A stretch of DNA of 64,000 bases from Thiopseudomonas alkaliphila. Lineage in GTDB: Bacteria; Pseudomonadota; Gammaproteobacteria; Pseudomonadales; Pseudomonadaceae. The position numbers were made by a program, and so were the translations under genes. The stretch covers positions 1,978,501-2,042,500 of the forward strand of contig NZ_CP012358.1 of NCBI RefSeq assembly GCF_001267175.1, in the 5' to 3' direction. Below the pieces are notes generated by a model, which was not told the origin of the DNA, made no database searches, and was given only the letters and a program-made list of their open reading frames with translations. Shown here piece by piece: positions 25,214-34,009 of this stretch; position 1 is the first letter of the stretch, and every line of letters begins with the position of its first letter.

Positions 25214-27331
25214 TTAGAAGTTATAAGTAGCTGATAACCATAAGCGGCGACGCTCTTGGTTATTGTTGTACTTATTGTCGTAGGCAACTTTTCCAGACGA
25301 ATCTGTATACGATTTATACTTAATGAAGTCTTTATCTAATAAGTTATAGATAGTGGCGTTAAGTACAAGGTTATCTGTTGCTTGGTAGCTGCCGCCTAAG
25401 TGGAATAAAGTGTAGGCCTTGTAATCACCAAATGCGTTATAAGCAAAGTCTTCACTTGCATCAGTACGGCGATAGCGCTCACTCCGGTATTCGGTTTTAA
25501 GCCAAGTATTCAACCGATCAGTGGTTTGCCAATTGAGTCCAGCGTTAAACATATGGCGTGGAGTATTGGTGAGTGGCCAGCCTTTGTTAGCCCCACTTTT
25601 TTGCTCAGTGCGGGTATAGGTATAGTTAGCGTTGAGACTCCAGTCATCAGTAAAGTGATAGGTACCAGCAACTTCGTAACCTTGAGTAACTGCCTCATCT
25701 ACGTTAATTGCTTTACTGAAGGTTGGGGCTACTTGTTCCCAGCCAGCGCCAATATCTACACAGCTTGCACTATTGGTTACCCGACAGTTATCAACTGTGG
25801 TGGTAGCAAGTTTATCTTTAAATTTGTTGTGGAATAGGGTGAAGTTACCGTTGAAGTTATCTAGGTTATCGAAATAGAAACCTAACTCAGTGCTGACGGT
25901 TGTTTCTGGTTTTAGATCTGGGTTACCAATTAATGGAAGTTTTCCTTGTCGACCAAAGCCATTAATACCATCAGCGAGCTGCTGTAACTCAGGGGCTTTA
26001 AAACCTTTACTGACGCCACCTTTTACTGTCCAGTTATCATTAGCATTCCAAACCAAGTAGGCGCGTGGGCTGTACTCAGTGCCAAATTTGTCATGGTGGT
26101 CACGACGTAGGCCTAAAGTTAATGAGAAGTCATCATGGAAGCGCCATTCATCTTCAATGAACAGGGCATTCATGCGGTGTTTAAATTTGTCGAGCACTAC
26201 ACCATCGGTTAGTTCTGCTTTATAAAGCTGTCCACCTACGCTCATAAAGTGGTCGCCTAAAGAGAACATAAACTTAGTGTCAAAAATAGTGTTTTCAGAC
26301 TCTAGTTTGCGCTTTCCACCTGGGGTAATACCTGGCGTGGTCATAGCTGACGGATTTAATCTGCCATGGGTTTCAGTGGTGTTACGCATAATGCTAGATT
26401 CCAAGGTACCTAGAGCATAACGGCCGGTATGGAACAAGGTGTATTGTTCGCGATCGTAGCGCTGCTCATCTTCATAACCACCGGCAGCCCCTAAAGTACC
26501 TAGTTGGCCTTTTTTATTGTCGTAAGTTTGCTTATTAACTTCGTATTCAAAACCAAGGTCATTATCTTCATTGGGGGTGAAGACGAGACGAGTACCTAAG
26601 TTATAAATATCGGATTTTACGGGGTTGCGGCCCATACTTGGGTTTACACTTTCACCGCTAGCATTGTCGTATTTAATTTTAGATTTATCGCGTTCAAAAT
26701 AGCTACCGCGTAGGGTTAAACCTAACGTGTCTTCAATAATTGGTCCGCTTAAATAAGCATTGGTGGCGCGACTATTGCCATATTGGCTTTTTTCTTGAAG
26801 AGTGGTTTCAGCAGTAATGGAGCCGCCCCATTCAGTATTTACTTTGCGGGTAATGATGTTAATCACACCACCCATGGCGTCGGAGCCATATAACGTGGCC
26901 ATCGGTCCGCGAATAACTTCAATCCGTTCAATCGCGGAAACAGGAGGCATAAAGCTAGTGGAGGTTTCGCCAAAACCATTAGGGGTAACATTACCAGCAG
27001 CATTTTGACGACGGCCATCAATCAAAATTAGGGTGTACTTACTTTCCATGCCGCGCATGCTGATGTTGAGACCGCCTGTTTTTCCTGCGCTGCCCCCTAC
27101 ATCCACACCTTCTACATCTGATAGCGCATCAGCGATACTTGTTATGCGCTTTTTTTCAAGCTCTTCTCGGCTAATGACAGAAATACTTGCCGGTGCATCG
27201 GTGATTTTTTGTTCAAATCCTGACGCACTAACAACAACATTACCAAAATCAATGGTTTCATTAGCAAGCGCTACTGAAGATACCGCAAAAACAGAACACG
27301 CCAACAGAGAGCGTGAAAAAGGAATGTGCAT
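25214..27331 (-). CDS. TonB-dependent outer-membrane receptor (siderophore/iron type)
   Basis: A 705-residue receptor. The start at 27331 follows GGAGG by six bases. It has a signal peptide (to about residue 24, ...VALA-NETIDFG), a TonB box-like VVVSASGFEQ, a plug domain (about 40-160 with ADALSDVEGVDV, IRGPMATLYGSDAMGGVINIITRK), and a 22-strand-type barrel ending in the terminal Phe of SATYNF. The sequence resembles the CirA/BfrD-like catecholate siderophore receptors. First gene of an operon with PepSY, DUF2271, DUF4198 and flavoreductase genes, behind a Fur-like box. Exact ligand unknown. Confidence 0.88.
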   Translation of the reverse strand: MHIPFSRSLLACSVFAVSSVALANETIDFGNVVVSASGFEQKITDAPASISVISREELEKKRITSIADALSDVEGVDVGGSAGKTGGLNISMRGMESKYTLILIDGRRQNAAGNVTPNGFGETSTSFMPPVSAIERIEVIRGPMATLYGSDAMGGVINIITRKVNTEWGGSITAETTLQEKSQYGNSRATNAYLSGPIIEDTLGLTLRGSYFERDKSKIKYDNASGESVNPSMGRNPVKSDIYNLGTRLVFTPNEDNDLGFEYEVNKQTYDNKKGQLGTLGAAGGYEDEQRYDREQYTLFHTGRYALGTLESSIMRNTTETHGRLNPSAMTTPGITPGGKRKLESENTIFDTKFMFSLGDHFMSVGGQLYKAELTDGVVLDKFKHRMNALFIEDEWRFHDDFSLTLGLRRDHHDKFGTEYSPRAYLVWNANDNWTVKGGVSKGFKAPELQQLADGINGFGRQGKLPLIGNPDLKPETTVSTELGFYFDNLDNFNGNFTLFHNKFKDKLATTTVDNCRVTNSASCVDIGAGWEQVAPTFSKAINVDEAVTQGYEVAGTYHFTDDWSLNANYTYTRTEQKSGANKGWPLTNTPRHMFNAGLNWQTTDRLNTWLKTEYRSERYRRTDASEDFAYNAFGDYKAYTLFHLGGSYQATDNLVLNATIYNLLDKDFIKYKSYTDSSGKVAYDNKYNNNQERRRLWLSATYNF

Positions 27332-27357
27332 GGCAGCCTCCACCTAGTTATAGTGGC

Positions 27358-27376
27358 GCACATGCTAATCATTCTC
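27358..27376 (-). promoter_or_regulatory. Candidate Fur box of the TonB receptor operon
   Basis: Reverse strand GAGAATGATTAGCATGTGC matches 13 of 19 positions of the Fur consensus by eye. It lies 27 bases before the receptor start and overlaps a promoter-like TTGCCT-16 bp-AATGAT, as expected for iron repression. Confidence 0.55.
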
Positions 27377-27387
27377 AGTAGCTAAGT

Positions 27388-27429
27388 AAAGGCAAATGAG
27401 AGTAATTGTCGTTTGCCGTCTCATTTGCC
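27388..27429 (-). terminator. Terminator of the SIMPL gene
   Basis: GGCAAATGAGA and TCTCATTTGCC are perfect 11-bp arms with a 17-base loop. On the reverse strand the stem is followed by TTTACTT. It also separates the SIMPL gene from the iron operon promoter. Confidence 0.65.
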
Positions 27430-27453
27430 TATTAGGGCGAATGCCAGAGAAGG

Positions 27454-28164
27454 TTATTGCACTTCAATCACACCATCGGCAGACAGCGTTACTTGGGCAT
27501 TGCCGCCTTCTACTTGAGGAATATCAGCCGACTCGCTCATGGCATATTTAGCACTGGCAGCGCGCATATACATGGGCGGCGTTGGAAAGTTACTGGTGTT
27601 CAAGTTTAAGTTCACCACTTTATAAGACTTGCCACCCAATGCATCGGTGGCAATTTTGGCCCGAGATTTAAACGCACTAATCGCTTCGGCTAGTAATTTA
27701 TCCTCGTGTTCGCGGCGGGTTTCTGGGGCAATTGCAAACTGCATACCACCCATTTTTAACTCTTTTAACAGCTCACCAGTGAGTTGCGAGAGGGCTGTGA
27801 AGTCTTTACTTTCTAAACGAACTTCACCGCGTTCTTGCCAAGCGGTAATTTCTTGATTCTTTTCACCGTAAACTGGGTAACTATTACGATTACCCATACT
27901 GATCTTAATGCCTTCTACTTTACGAGCACTGGTCACTGCTTGGTTTAATTGTGCGGTGACTTTTTCGGCAATAACGTTTGGCTCTGCGCCACGTTCCTCG
28001 CTATATAGGGTGACCGACATCAGATCGTGGGGCACCTCGGTGCTGGCTTCAGCCCGCAGTGAAATCTGATTAAAGCGTGGCTCGGCCGCTTGGGCGGAAT
28101 TTAGCAATAAACTGCCCGCCACTAACAGCGGGGTTAAAAATAACGGCTTAAGCACAGAAGACAT
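27454..28164 (-). CDS. SIMPL (DUF541) domain periplasmic protein
   Basis: A 236-residue exported protein: signal peptide to about residue 26 (...SAQA-AEPRF), then a SIMPL domain with ISLRAEASTEVPHDLMSVTLYSEERG at the start and FKSRAKIATDALGGKSYKVVNLN in the middle. The family includes BP26/Omp28 of Brucella and E. coli YggE, which form periplasmic channel-like oligomers and are linked to oxidative stress. Monocistronic, divergent from regB across 117 bases. Confidence 0.87.
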   Translation of the reverse strand: MSSVLKPLFLTPLLVAGSLLLNSAQAAEPRFNQISLRAEASTEVPHDLMSVTLYSEERGAEPNVIAEKVTAQLNQAVTSARKVEGIKISMGNRNSYPVYGEKNQEITAWQERGEVRLESKDFTALSQLTGELLKELKMGGMQFAIAPETRREHEDKLLAEAISAFKSRAKIATDALGGKSYKVVNLNLNTSNFPTPPMYMRAASAKYAMSESADIPQVEGGNAQVTLSADGVIEVQ

Positions 28165-28281
28165 AGGTAAACTCCAAAATTAATCAGCCCAATGACTGTT
28201 AAACTACAGGTTGAGTTCCATAGTAAGCCAAGCCGCTACTGTACTGGCTAGCTTTTTGTAAGGATAAATTTAAGGAAAACT

Positions 28282-29538
28282 ATGCTTGCCCCTGCCCAAC
28301 TGTTTTCTGCTAGCCAGCAAAATTTATGGCGCTTAGCGATTATTCGCATGGTGGTGTTGGTCGCCCAAGGCGCTACCTTATGGATTGCCTACGCCTCGGA
28401 GTTAATTCATTTAGATTGGATGCAGCTAATAGGGTTGTTGGTACTGTCGTTTATTGCCATTTTGCTCACGCTATTACGGTTGCGTTTGTCATGGCCGGTG
28501 ACGGAGTTTGAGTTTGCCGTGCAACTGGGTTTCGATATTTTTATCCATAGTGCCTTGCTGTATTACACCGGTGGGTCAACCAATCCCTTTGTGGCCTATT
28601 ATTTAGTGCCGCTAACCATTGCTGCTGCGACCTTATCTTGGATGTACTCGCTTATTTTGGGCGGCTTAGCGTTAACCGGTTATACCGCGCTATTAATTTG
28701 GTTTCATCCATTACACATGGTGGGTGAAAAGTACGGCATTAATCTGATTTCTTTGCACCTGTTTGGTATGTGGCTGAATTTTGCGTTATCGGCGGTTTTT
28801 ATTATCTTTTTTGTGGTGAAGATGGCTGGCGCGGTGCGCAATCAAGATTTATTGCAAGCGGTGCGTCGTGAAGAAGCCATGCGCGATCAGCAGTTGTTGG
28901 CGGTAGCTACCCAAGCGGCAGGTGCTGCGCATGAATTAGGTACTCCGTTATCGACCATGAGTGTGTTGCTGGCAGAGCTGGAACAAAGCTATCGCGCGGA
29001 TCGTTTGTTACATGAAGACGTTAAGTTATTACAGGGCCAAGTTAAGTTATGCCGCGAAACCTTACAGCAATTGGTGCGGGCCTCAGAAGCGGATCGCAAT
29101 CATAAAGCCGAGTGGCAGCCGATTACCCAGTGGATGAAAAAATCCTTAGATCGCTGGCATCTGATGCGCCCTGAGGCTACTTACAGTTATCAAGTGTTAA
29201 GCCGTGAGAATGAGCCAAGTAAACAGATTCCAGCGGATGTGACGCAAGCACTATTAAATGTACTGAATAATGCTGCAGATGCTTGTCCAGATAATTTGAT
29301 TATTACCCTGGAGTGGAGCCGAGAATGGATCAGCGTCAAGATTAAAGATCATGGCAGCGGAGTGCCCTTAGCCATTGCTGAGCAACTGGGTAAACCCTTT
29401 ATTACCACCAAGGGCAAAGGCTTTGGTTTGGGCTTGTTTTTAACTCAAGCCAGCGTCAACCGAGCAGGGGGCACGGTAAAGCTTTATAATCATGCAACGG
29501 GCGGGACTTTAGCCGAGTTGCGCTTACCTTGCGCTTAA
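28282..29538 (+). CDS. regB: Redox-sensing histidine kinase RegB/PrrB/RoxS
   Basis: A 418-residue sensor with six membrane helices (about 18-180). The signature quinone-sensing loop GGSTNPFVAYYLVP is at 97-110, the H-box AAGAAHELGTPLST has His217, and Cys257 in KLCRETL sits where RegB has its redox-active cysteine. The ATPase domain shows LNNAADA, KDHGSGVP and GKGFGLGLFL. It responds to respiratory redox state and phosphorylates the adjacent regulator, with which it forms RoxSR in Pseudomonas, known to control cyanide-insensitive oxidase genes. The gap to regA is 41 bases. Confidence 0.93.
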   Translation: MLAPAQLFSASQQNLWRLAIIRMVVLVAQGATLWIAYASELIHLDWMQLIGLLVLSFIAILLTLLRLRLSWPVTEFEFAVQLGFDIFIHSALLYYTGGSTNPFVAYYLVPLTIAAATLSWMYSLILGGLALTGYTALLIWFHPLHMVGEKYGINLISLHLFGMWLNFALSAVFIIFFVVKMAGAVRNQDLLQAVRREEAMRDQQLLAVATQAAGAAHELGTPLSTMSVLLAELEQSYRADRLLHEDVKLLQGQVKLCRETLQQLVRASEADRNHKAEWQPITQWMKKSLDRWHLMRPEATYSYQVLSRENEPSKQIPADVTQALLNVLNNAADACPDNLIITLEWSREWISVKIKDHGSGVPLAIAEQLGKPFITTKGKGFGLGLFLTQASVNRAGGTVKLYNHATGGTLAELRLPCA

Positions 29539-29579
29539 GCATGTCGATAATTAATCGCCCGCTCGAATAGGAGTACGCA

Positions 29580-30140
29580 ATGACTGATGACGCTATATTT
29601 GATAGCACCGAGCAGCCCCATTTACTGCTAGTAGATGATGATGAAACCTTTACCCATGTTATGGCTCGTGCAATGACGCGCCGTGGCTTGCGGGTATCGG
29701 TGGCAGCCAATGCCGATGACGGTTTACAGATCGCGAAACAGGATTTGCCTAATCTAGCGGTGCTTGATCTGAAAATGGAGGGTGATTCTGGCTTGGTCTT
29801 GCTGCCAAAATTACTCGAGTTAGATGCTGAAATGCGTGTGCTGATTTTAACCGGTTACTCCAGCATTGCTACGGCAGTCGAGGCGATTAAGCGCGGGGCC
29901 TGTAATTACCTGTGTAAGCCAGCCGATGCTAATGATGTATTGGCTGCCTTGCTATCAGATAAAGCCGATGTGGAAACCTTGGTTCCAGAAAATCCTATGT
30001 CAGTGGATCGTATCCAATGGGAGCATATTCAGCGGGTATTGGCCGAACATGATGGCAATATTTCCGCCACGGCACGGGCTCTGGGTATGCATCGCCGGAC
30101 TTTGCAGCGGAAGTTACAAAAACGTCCGGTGCAGCGCTAA
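29580..30140 (+). CDS. regA: Redox response regulator RegA/PrrA/RoxR
   Basis: A 186-residue regulator: receiver domain with VDDDE (18-22), phospho-acceptor Asp63 in AVLDLKMEGDSG and the CNYLCKPAD lysine, then a Fis-type helix-turn-helix at the extreme C-terminus (ISATARALGMHRRTLQRKLQKR). This short-linker layout defines the RegA/PrrA/ActR/RoxR group, global regulators of respiration and redox balance. A GGAG-type site precedes the ATG. Its stop is directly followed by the waaA start, with no gap. Confidence 0.94.
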   Translation: MTDDAIFDSTEQPHLLLVDDDETFTHVMARAMTRRGLRVSVAANADDGLQIAKQDLPNLAVLDLKMEGDSGLVLLPKLLELDAEMRVLILTGYSSIATAVEAIKRGACNYLCKPADANDVLAALLSDKADVETLVPENPMSVDRIQWEHIQRVLAEHDGNISATARALGMHRRTLQRKLQKRPVQR

Positions 30141-31421
30141 ATGATGAATCGCACACTGTATAGCATCTTGCTGTATCTGGCCGTGCCTTTTATTTGGTTG
30201 CGCTTGCAGTTTCGTGCGCGCCAAGCACCGGCCTATAGGCAGCGGATTGCCGAGCGTTTTGCATTAAAAAAGTTAGCCTTTAAGCCTGGTGGTATTTGGT
30301 TGCATGCGGTGTCAGTGGGTGAAAGCATTGCCGCAGCACCGGTAATTAAGCAGCTGCAGCAGTTATATCCGCAGTTACCGATCACCTTAACCTGCATGAC
30401 GCCTACCGGTTCTGAACGGATTCAAGCCTTGTTTGGTGATTCGGTGCAGCACTGTTACTTACCTTACGATTTGCCCTGTGCGGCGAAACGCTTTTTAAAT
30501 CAAGTGCAGCCTAAACTGGCCATTGTGATGGAAACCGAGCTATGGCCTAACCATATTCATCAGTGTTATTTGCGCTCCATACCTGTGGTATTGGCCAATG
30601 CGCGTTTATCTGAGCGCTCAGCTAAAGGTTACGCCAAGTTTCAGCGCTTAACTGCACCTATGCTGGCTGAACTATCTGGAATTGCGGTGCAAAGCCAAGC
30701 GGAGGCGAAGCGCTTTTTACAATTGGGTGCGCAACCCGCCGCGGTGCAGGTGACCGGATCAATTAAGTTTGATTTAAACCTAGCTCCTGAATTACTGCAA
30801 TCGGCGGCACAGTTAGCGGATATATGGCACTTAGCATCACGTTTTGTCTGGGTTGCAGGAAGCACCCATGCCGGTGAGGATGAGCTAATTTTACAGGCCC
30901 ATCAGCAGTTGTTGCAGCAAGTGCCTGAAGCCTTGTTGATTTTAGTCCCACGTCATCCAGAGCGTTTTAATCAGGTGGCGCAGCTGATAGAACAGCAGGG
31001 GCTGCGCAGTATGCGGCGTTCGCAGCAGCGTCCATTACAGATGGCGGATCAAGTGTTGCTAGGCGATAGCATGGGCGAGCTGATGCTGTGGTATGCCGTG
31101 GCCGATGCCGCCTTTGTTGGCGGAACCTGGGTGGACAATGGCGGGCATAATTTTTTAGAGCCTGCAGCACTGGCTAAACCCATTGCAGCTGGCCCTTCGC
31201 GCTTTAACTTCTTAGAGATTGCCGAGCAATTGCAGCAGGCGGGCGCCTTAACTTTAGTGAGCACGCCAAGTGCGCTGGCTGAACAACTGCTGGGTTGGCA
31301 ACAGTCCGAGGCGTTGTGTCAGCAACAAGGGCAGGCTGGAATTAAGGTGTTGCAACAAAACCAAGGGGCTTTGGCGCAATTAATCGGGCTGCTTAAACAA
31401 CAGTTAGAGAAAACCAAGTAG
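30141..31421 (+). CDS. waaA: 3-deoxy-D-manno-octulosonic acid transferase
   Basis: A 426-residue inner-membrane-anchored glycosyltransferase that adds Kdo to lipid IVA in lipopolysaccharide synthesis. It has an N-terminal membrane helix (about 5-24), HAVSVGESIAA with the catalytic Glu near residue 62, METELWPN near 131, and the C-terminal GB-type donor domain with GSTHAGEDE and WVDNGGHNFLEPAALAKPI. The start codon abuts the regA stop (an alternative ATG is three bases later), so it may be co-transcribed with the redox regulators, which is unusual in function but plain in layout. Confidence 0.95.
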   Translation: MMNRTLYSILLYLAVPFIWLRLQFRARQAPAYRQRIAERFALKKLAFKPGGIWLHAVSVGESIAAAPVIKQLQQLYPQLPITLTCMTPTGSERIQALFGDSVQHCYLPYDLPCAAKRFLNQVQPKLAIVMETELWPNHIHQCYLRSIPVVLANARLSERSAKGYAKFQRLTAPMLAELSGIAVQSQAEAKRFLQLGAQPAAVQVTGSIKFDLNLAPELLQSAAQLADIWHLASRFVWVAGSTHAGEDELILQAHQQLLQQVPEALLILVPRHPERFNQVAQLIEQQGLRSMRRSQQRPLQMADQVLLGDSMGELMLWYAVADAAFVGGTWVDNGGHNFLEPAALAKPIAAGPSRFNFLEIAEQLQQAGALTLVSTPSALAEQLLGWQQSEALCQQQGQAGIKVLQQNQGALAQLIGLLKQQLEKTK

Positions 31422-31522
31422 CAGCAGCTAGAACTACCGATTGTTTTTCCCAGCGCATATCGTTGGGCTAGCACTTCGGGTTAAACTGCAGGCTAAGTCA
31501 TTCATGTAAAAGGATTGAAACT

Positions 31523-32083
31523 ATGAAATTTTTAGTGGTGTTGATTGCCTTAGCAGCGCTTGTGTTTTATCTGTATAACCGCGTAGTTACCTTGCGTGAA
31601 GCGGTGATTTCCAGTGAAACTGCGATTTCAGTGCAGTTGGATCGACGGGGTAAGGTGTTTGATAGTTTGCTGGCTACGGTAAAAAAATACTTAAGTCATG
31701 AGTCTGAAGTTTTTACTAAAATTACCGAACTACGTGCTCAAGCTCAGTCAACTAATCCAAGCGAAGCCAAAGCCGCCGAGCAAGAGTTATCTAAAGTGGT
31801 CTCTAGTGGGGCGATTAATGTCGCGGTGGAAAACTACCCCGAATTAAAGTCAGCAGAGATTATGACTAATCTGCAAGAAGAAATTGTTTCTACCGAGAAC
31901 AAACTGTCTTTTGCGAAAACAGGCTATAACAACTCGTTAGAAAAGTTCCGCGCTTACATTGCTTCGTTTCCGGCTTTATTTATTATGAAGTTTTTTCCTT
32001 CACTTAACCTAGATAAAGATTACTGGCGTTTAGATGAAACTGCGATTAAACAAGAGGAAGAGCGCCGTATCAGCTTTGATTAA
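31523..32083 (+). CDS. lemA: LemA family protein
   Basis: A 186-residue protein with an N-terminal membrane anchor (about 2-20, FLVVLIALAALVFYLYN) and a long helical domain: NRVVTLREAVISSETAISVQLDRRGKVFDSLLATVKKY and SKVVSSGAINVAVENYPELKS are typical LemA blocks. The C-terminal FFPSLNLDKDYWRLDE is a conserved tail. LemA proteins are helical bundles of unknown function, often paired with HtpX-type M48 proteases, exactly as here (62-base gap). Confidence 0.9.
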   Translation: MKFLVVLIALAALVFYLYNRVVTLREAVISSETAISVQLDRRGKVFDSLLATVKKYLSHESEVFTKITELRAQAQSTNPSEAKAAEQELSKVVSSGAINVAVENYPELKSAEIMTNLQEEIVSTENKLSFAKTGYNNSLEKFRAYIASFPALFIMKFFPSLNLDKDYWRLDETAIKQEEERRISFD

Positions 32084-32145
32084 TCCTGTACTTAATAATG
32101 CTCTGAGTCACTGCTAACAAGGGCTCAGGGCCAAAGGAGTTAGTC

Positions 32146-33099
32146 ATGGATTTTCGTGAAATTATTCGTCGTAATAACCAACGCACTAAATTAGTTATTG
32201 TTAGCTATATGCTGATTATGACGCTGGTGGGGCTGTTGGTAGATACGGTATTAAATGCTAACCCTTATTGGGGATTAGCGGAAAACCTATGGGCTTTTGC
32301 TAGTTTTCAACAAATGCCTTACGCCACCTTGTTGATTTTAGCGCTGACAGTACTCGGGATTATCGCCATTCATTTTTGGGGGCATAAGATGATGCTCACC
32401 GGGATGAATGCCAGAGAAATTTCACCTGCTGCAGAGTTATCTCGTGGCGAGCGGCAGCTATTAAATATCGTTGAAGAACTTAGCCTGGCCGCGACGTTAG
32501 GCTATATTCCCAAGCTCTATATTCTAGCCACCCCTGAACCCAATGCCTTTGCGGCCGGATGGTCATCGAAAAACGCGATTCTCGGGGTTACCCAGGGCTT
32601 ACTGGATCAGTTAAATCGACAAGAAGTACAGGCAGTAATGGCCCATGAAGTGGGGCATATTGTGCATGGCGACTCAAAACTTACGTTGTATGTGGGTATT
32701 TTAGCTAACGTTATTTTGACGATTACTAACATCTTTAGTCAGCTGTTTTTTGTTGCCCGTGGTGAGCGTAATCAGGCGGCGAATAAAGCGCGGATGATTT
32801 TAATGCTGCTTAACTTGGTCTTGCCGGTGATTACCCAGGTGTTATATCTATATTTGTCACGGACTCGCGAGTACATGGCGGATGCGGCAGCGGTGCAGCT
32901 CACCCAAGATAATCAAGCGATGATCAGCGCCTTGCGTAAAATTTCTGGCCAACATCAGCAGCACCAGTATGAGCACGAAAGCACTGGGCAAGCCTATCGC
33001 AGTGCAGCCTATATTTATAACAAAGGGGATTCGTTATTTTCCACGCATCCCAGTATTGAAAACCGAATTGCCGCTTTAGAAGGCCGACGGCCGCAATAG
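32146..33099 (+). CDS. M48 family membrane metalloprotease (HtpX-like)
   Basis: A 317-residue inner-membrane zinc protease. Two N-terminal helices (about 18-38 and 65-85) precede the active-site HEVGH at 167-171, a further two helices (about 180-200 and 220-240) and the third zinc ligand Glu in SRTREYMADAAAV. This is the HtpX/M48B layout, implicated in membrane protein quality control. It follows lemA with AAGGAG upstream of its start, and the pair is probably an operon. It is not called htpX because the organism may have another copy. Confidence 0.9.
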   Translation: MDFREIIRRNNQRTKLVIVSYMLIMTLVGLLVDTVLNANPYWGLAENLWAFASFQQMPYATLLILALTVLGIIAIHFWGHKMMLTGMNAREISPAAELSRGERQLLNIVEELSLAATLGYIPKLYILATPEPNAFAAGWSSKNAILGVTQGLLDQLNRQEVQAVMAHEVGHIVHGDSKLTLYVGILANVILTITNIFSQLFFVARGERNQAANKARMILMLLNLVLPVITQVLYLYLSRTREYMADAAAVQLTQDNQAMISALRKISGQHQQHQYEHESTGQAYRSAAYIYNKGDSLFSTHPSIENRIAALEGRRPQ

Positions 33100-33124
33100 T
33101 CCACGAGTTAAATAAGGAGTCACT

Positions 33125-34009
33125 ATGCGTTTGCGTTTAATTTTACTCGGTGGCGGTAATGCGCTGGGTAAGGCCTTAATGCATTTAGGGGCGGAAGATG
33201 ATATTGCCTTTGTGGCTCCGATAGCGCCAGAGGGCGACTGGTGTGCGCAAAGCTTGCAGGCGCTATTTGCTGAAGTACAGCCTGATTTAGTGCTGAATTT
33301 GGCGTATTACTACGACTGGTTTCAGGCGGGTGCGGTTAACCCTGCAACTTTTCCACCGCAACAGCAGGTGCTGCGCTTACTGGCTGAGCGCTGTGCAAAG
33401 GATCAGGTGACCTTAATTCAACCCTCCAGCTACCGCGTGTTTGATGGCGCGAAGGCTACAGCCTATTCAGAAAAAGAAGATTGCCAGCCGTTAAGTCCCC
33501 GTGGTCAAGCTTTGATGCGTATGGAGCAGGTGGTTCGTGAAACCTGCGAACAGCATATTATTCTGCGCTTGGGCTGGGTGCTTGATGATAATCCTCAAGG
33601 CTTATTAGGCCGTGTGTTACAGCGTGCGCAAGATCACCAACTGATTGAAATGGCCGATGACCGCCGTGGTAATCCAACGCCGATTGCTGATGTGGCTCGG
33701 GTCTTGATGGCGATCTTAAAGCAGTTAGATTGTGGCGCGGCACTGTGGGGGACTTATCACTATGGTGGGCAAGAGGCAGCGACCAGCTTAGCGGTGGGCA
33801 AAGCTATTTTAGCTGAGGCTAAACAATGGCGACCCCAACTCTCCGAAGAGGTTATTGCCCAGCCCCACGCGTATTTCTCCGACGCCACAATTGAGCCGCA
33901 GCATGGTGTGTTAGATAACCGTAAAATTACTTATACCTTCGGCATTAAGCCACGCGCTTGGCGGGCAGGCTTAGCTGAACTTTTGGATAGCTATTATCGT
34001 AATGTCTAA
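33125..34009 (+). CDS. Sugar-nucleotide dehydrogenase/reductase-like protein (RmlD family)
   Basis: A 294-residue Rossmann-fold protein resembling dTDP-4-dehydrorhamnose reductases: N-terminal LRLILLGGGNALGKALM (a variant nucleotide motif), a region around DLVLNLAYYYDW like the RmlD substrate loop, SSYRVFDGAKATAYSEKEDCQPLSPRGQ, and the C-terminal TPIADVARVL. The usual Tyr-x3-Lys is not obvious (SPRGQALMRMEQ replaces it), so it may bind rather than reduce. It overlaps the epimerase gene by eight bases. Its P. aeruginosa counterpart lies beside oprG, and function is not established. Confidence 0.75.
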   Translation: MRLRLILLGGGNALGKALMHLGAEDDIAFVAPIAPEGDWCAQSLQALFAEVQPDLVLNLAYYYDWFQAGAVNPATFPPQQQVLRLLAERCAKDQVTLIQPSSYRVFDGAKATAYSEKEDCQPLSPRGQALMRMEQVVRETCEQHIILRLGWVLDDNPQGLLGRVLQRAQDHQLIEMADDRRGNPTPIADVARVLMAILKQLDCGAALWGTYHYGGQEAATSLAVGKAILAEAKQWRPQLSEEVIAQPHAYFSDATIEPQHGVLDNRKITYTFGIKPRAWRAGLAELLDSYYRNV

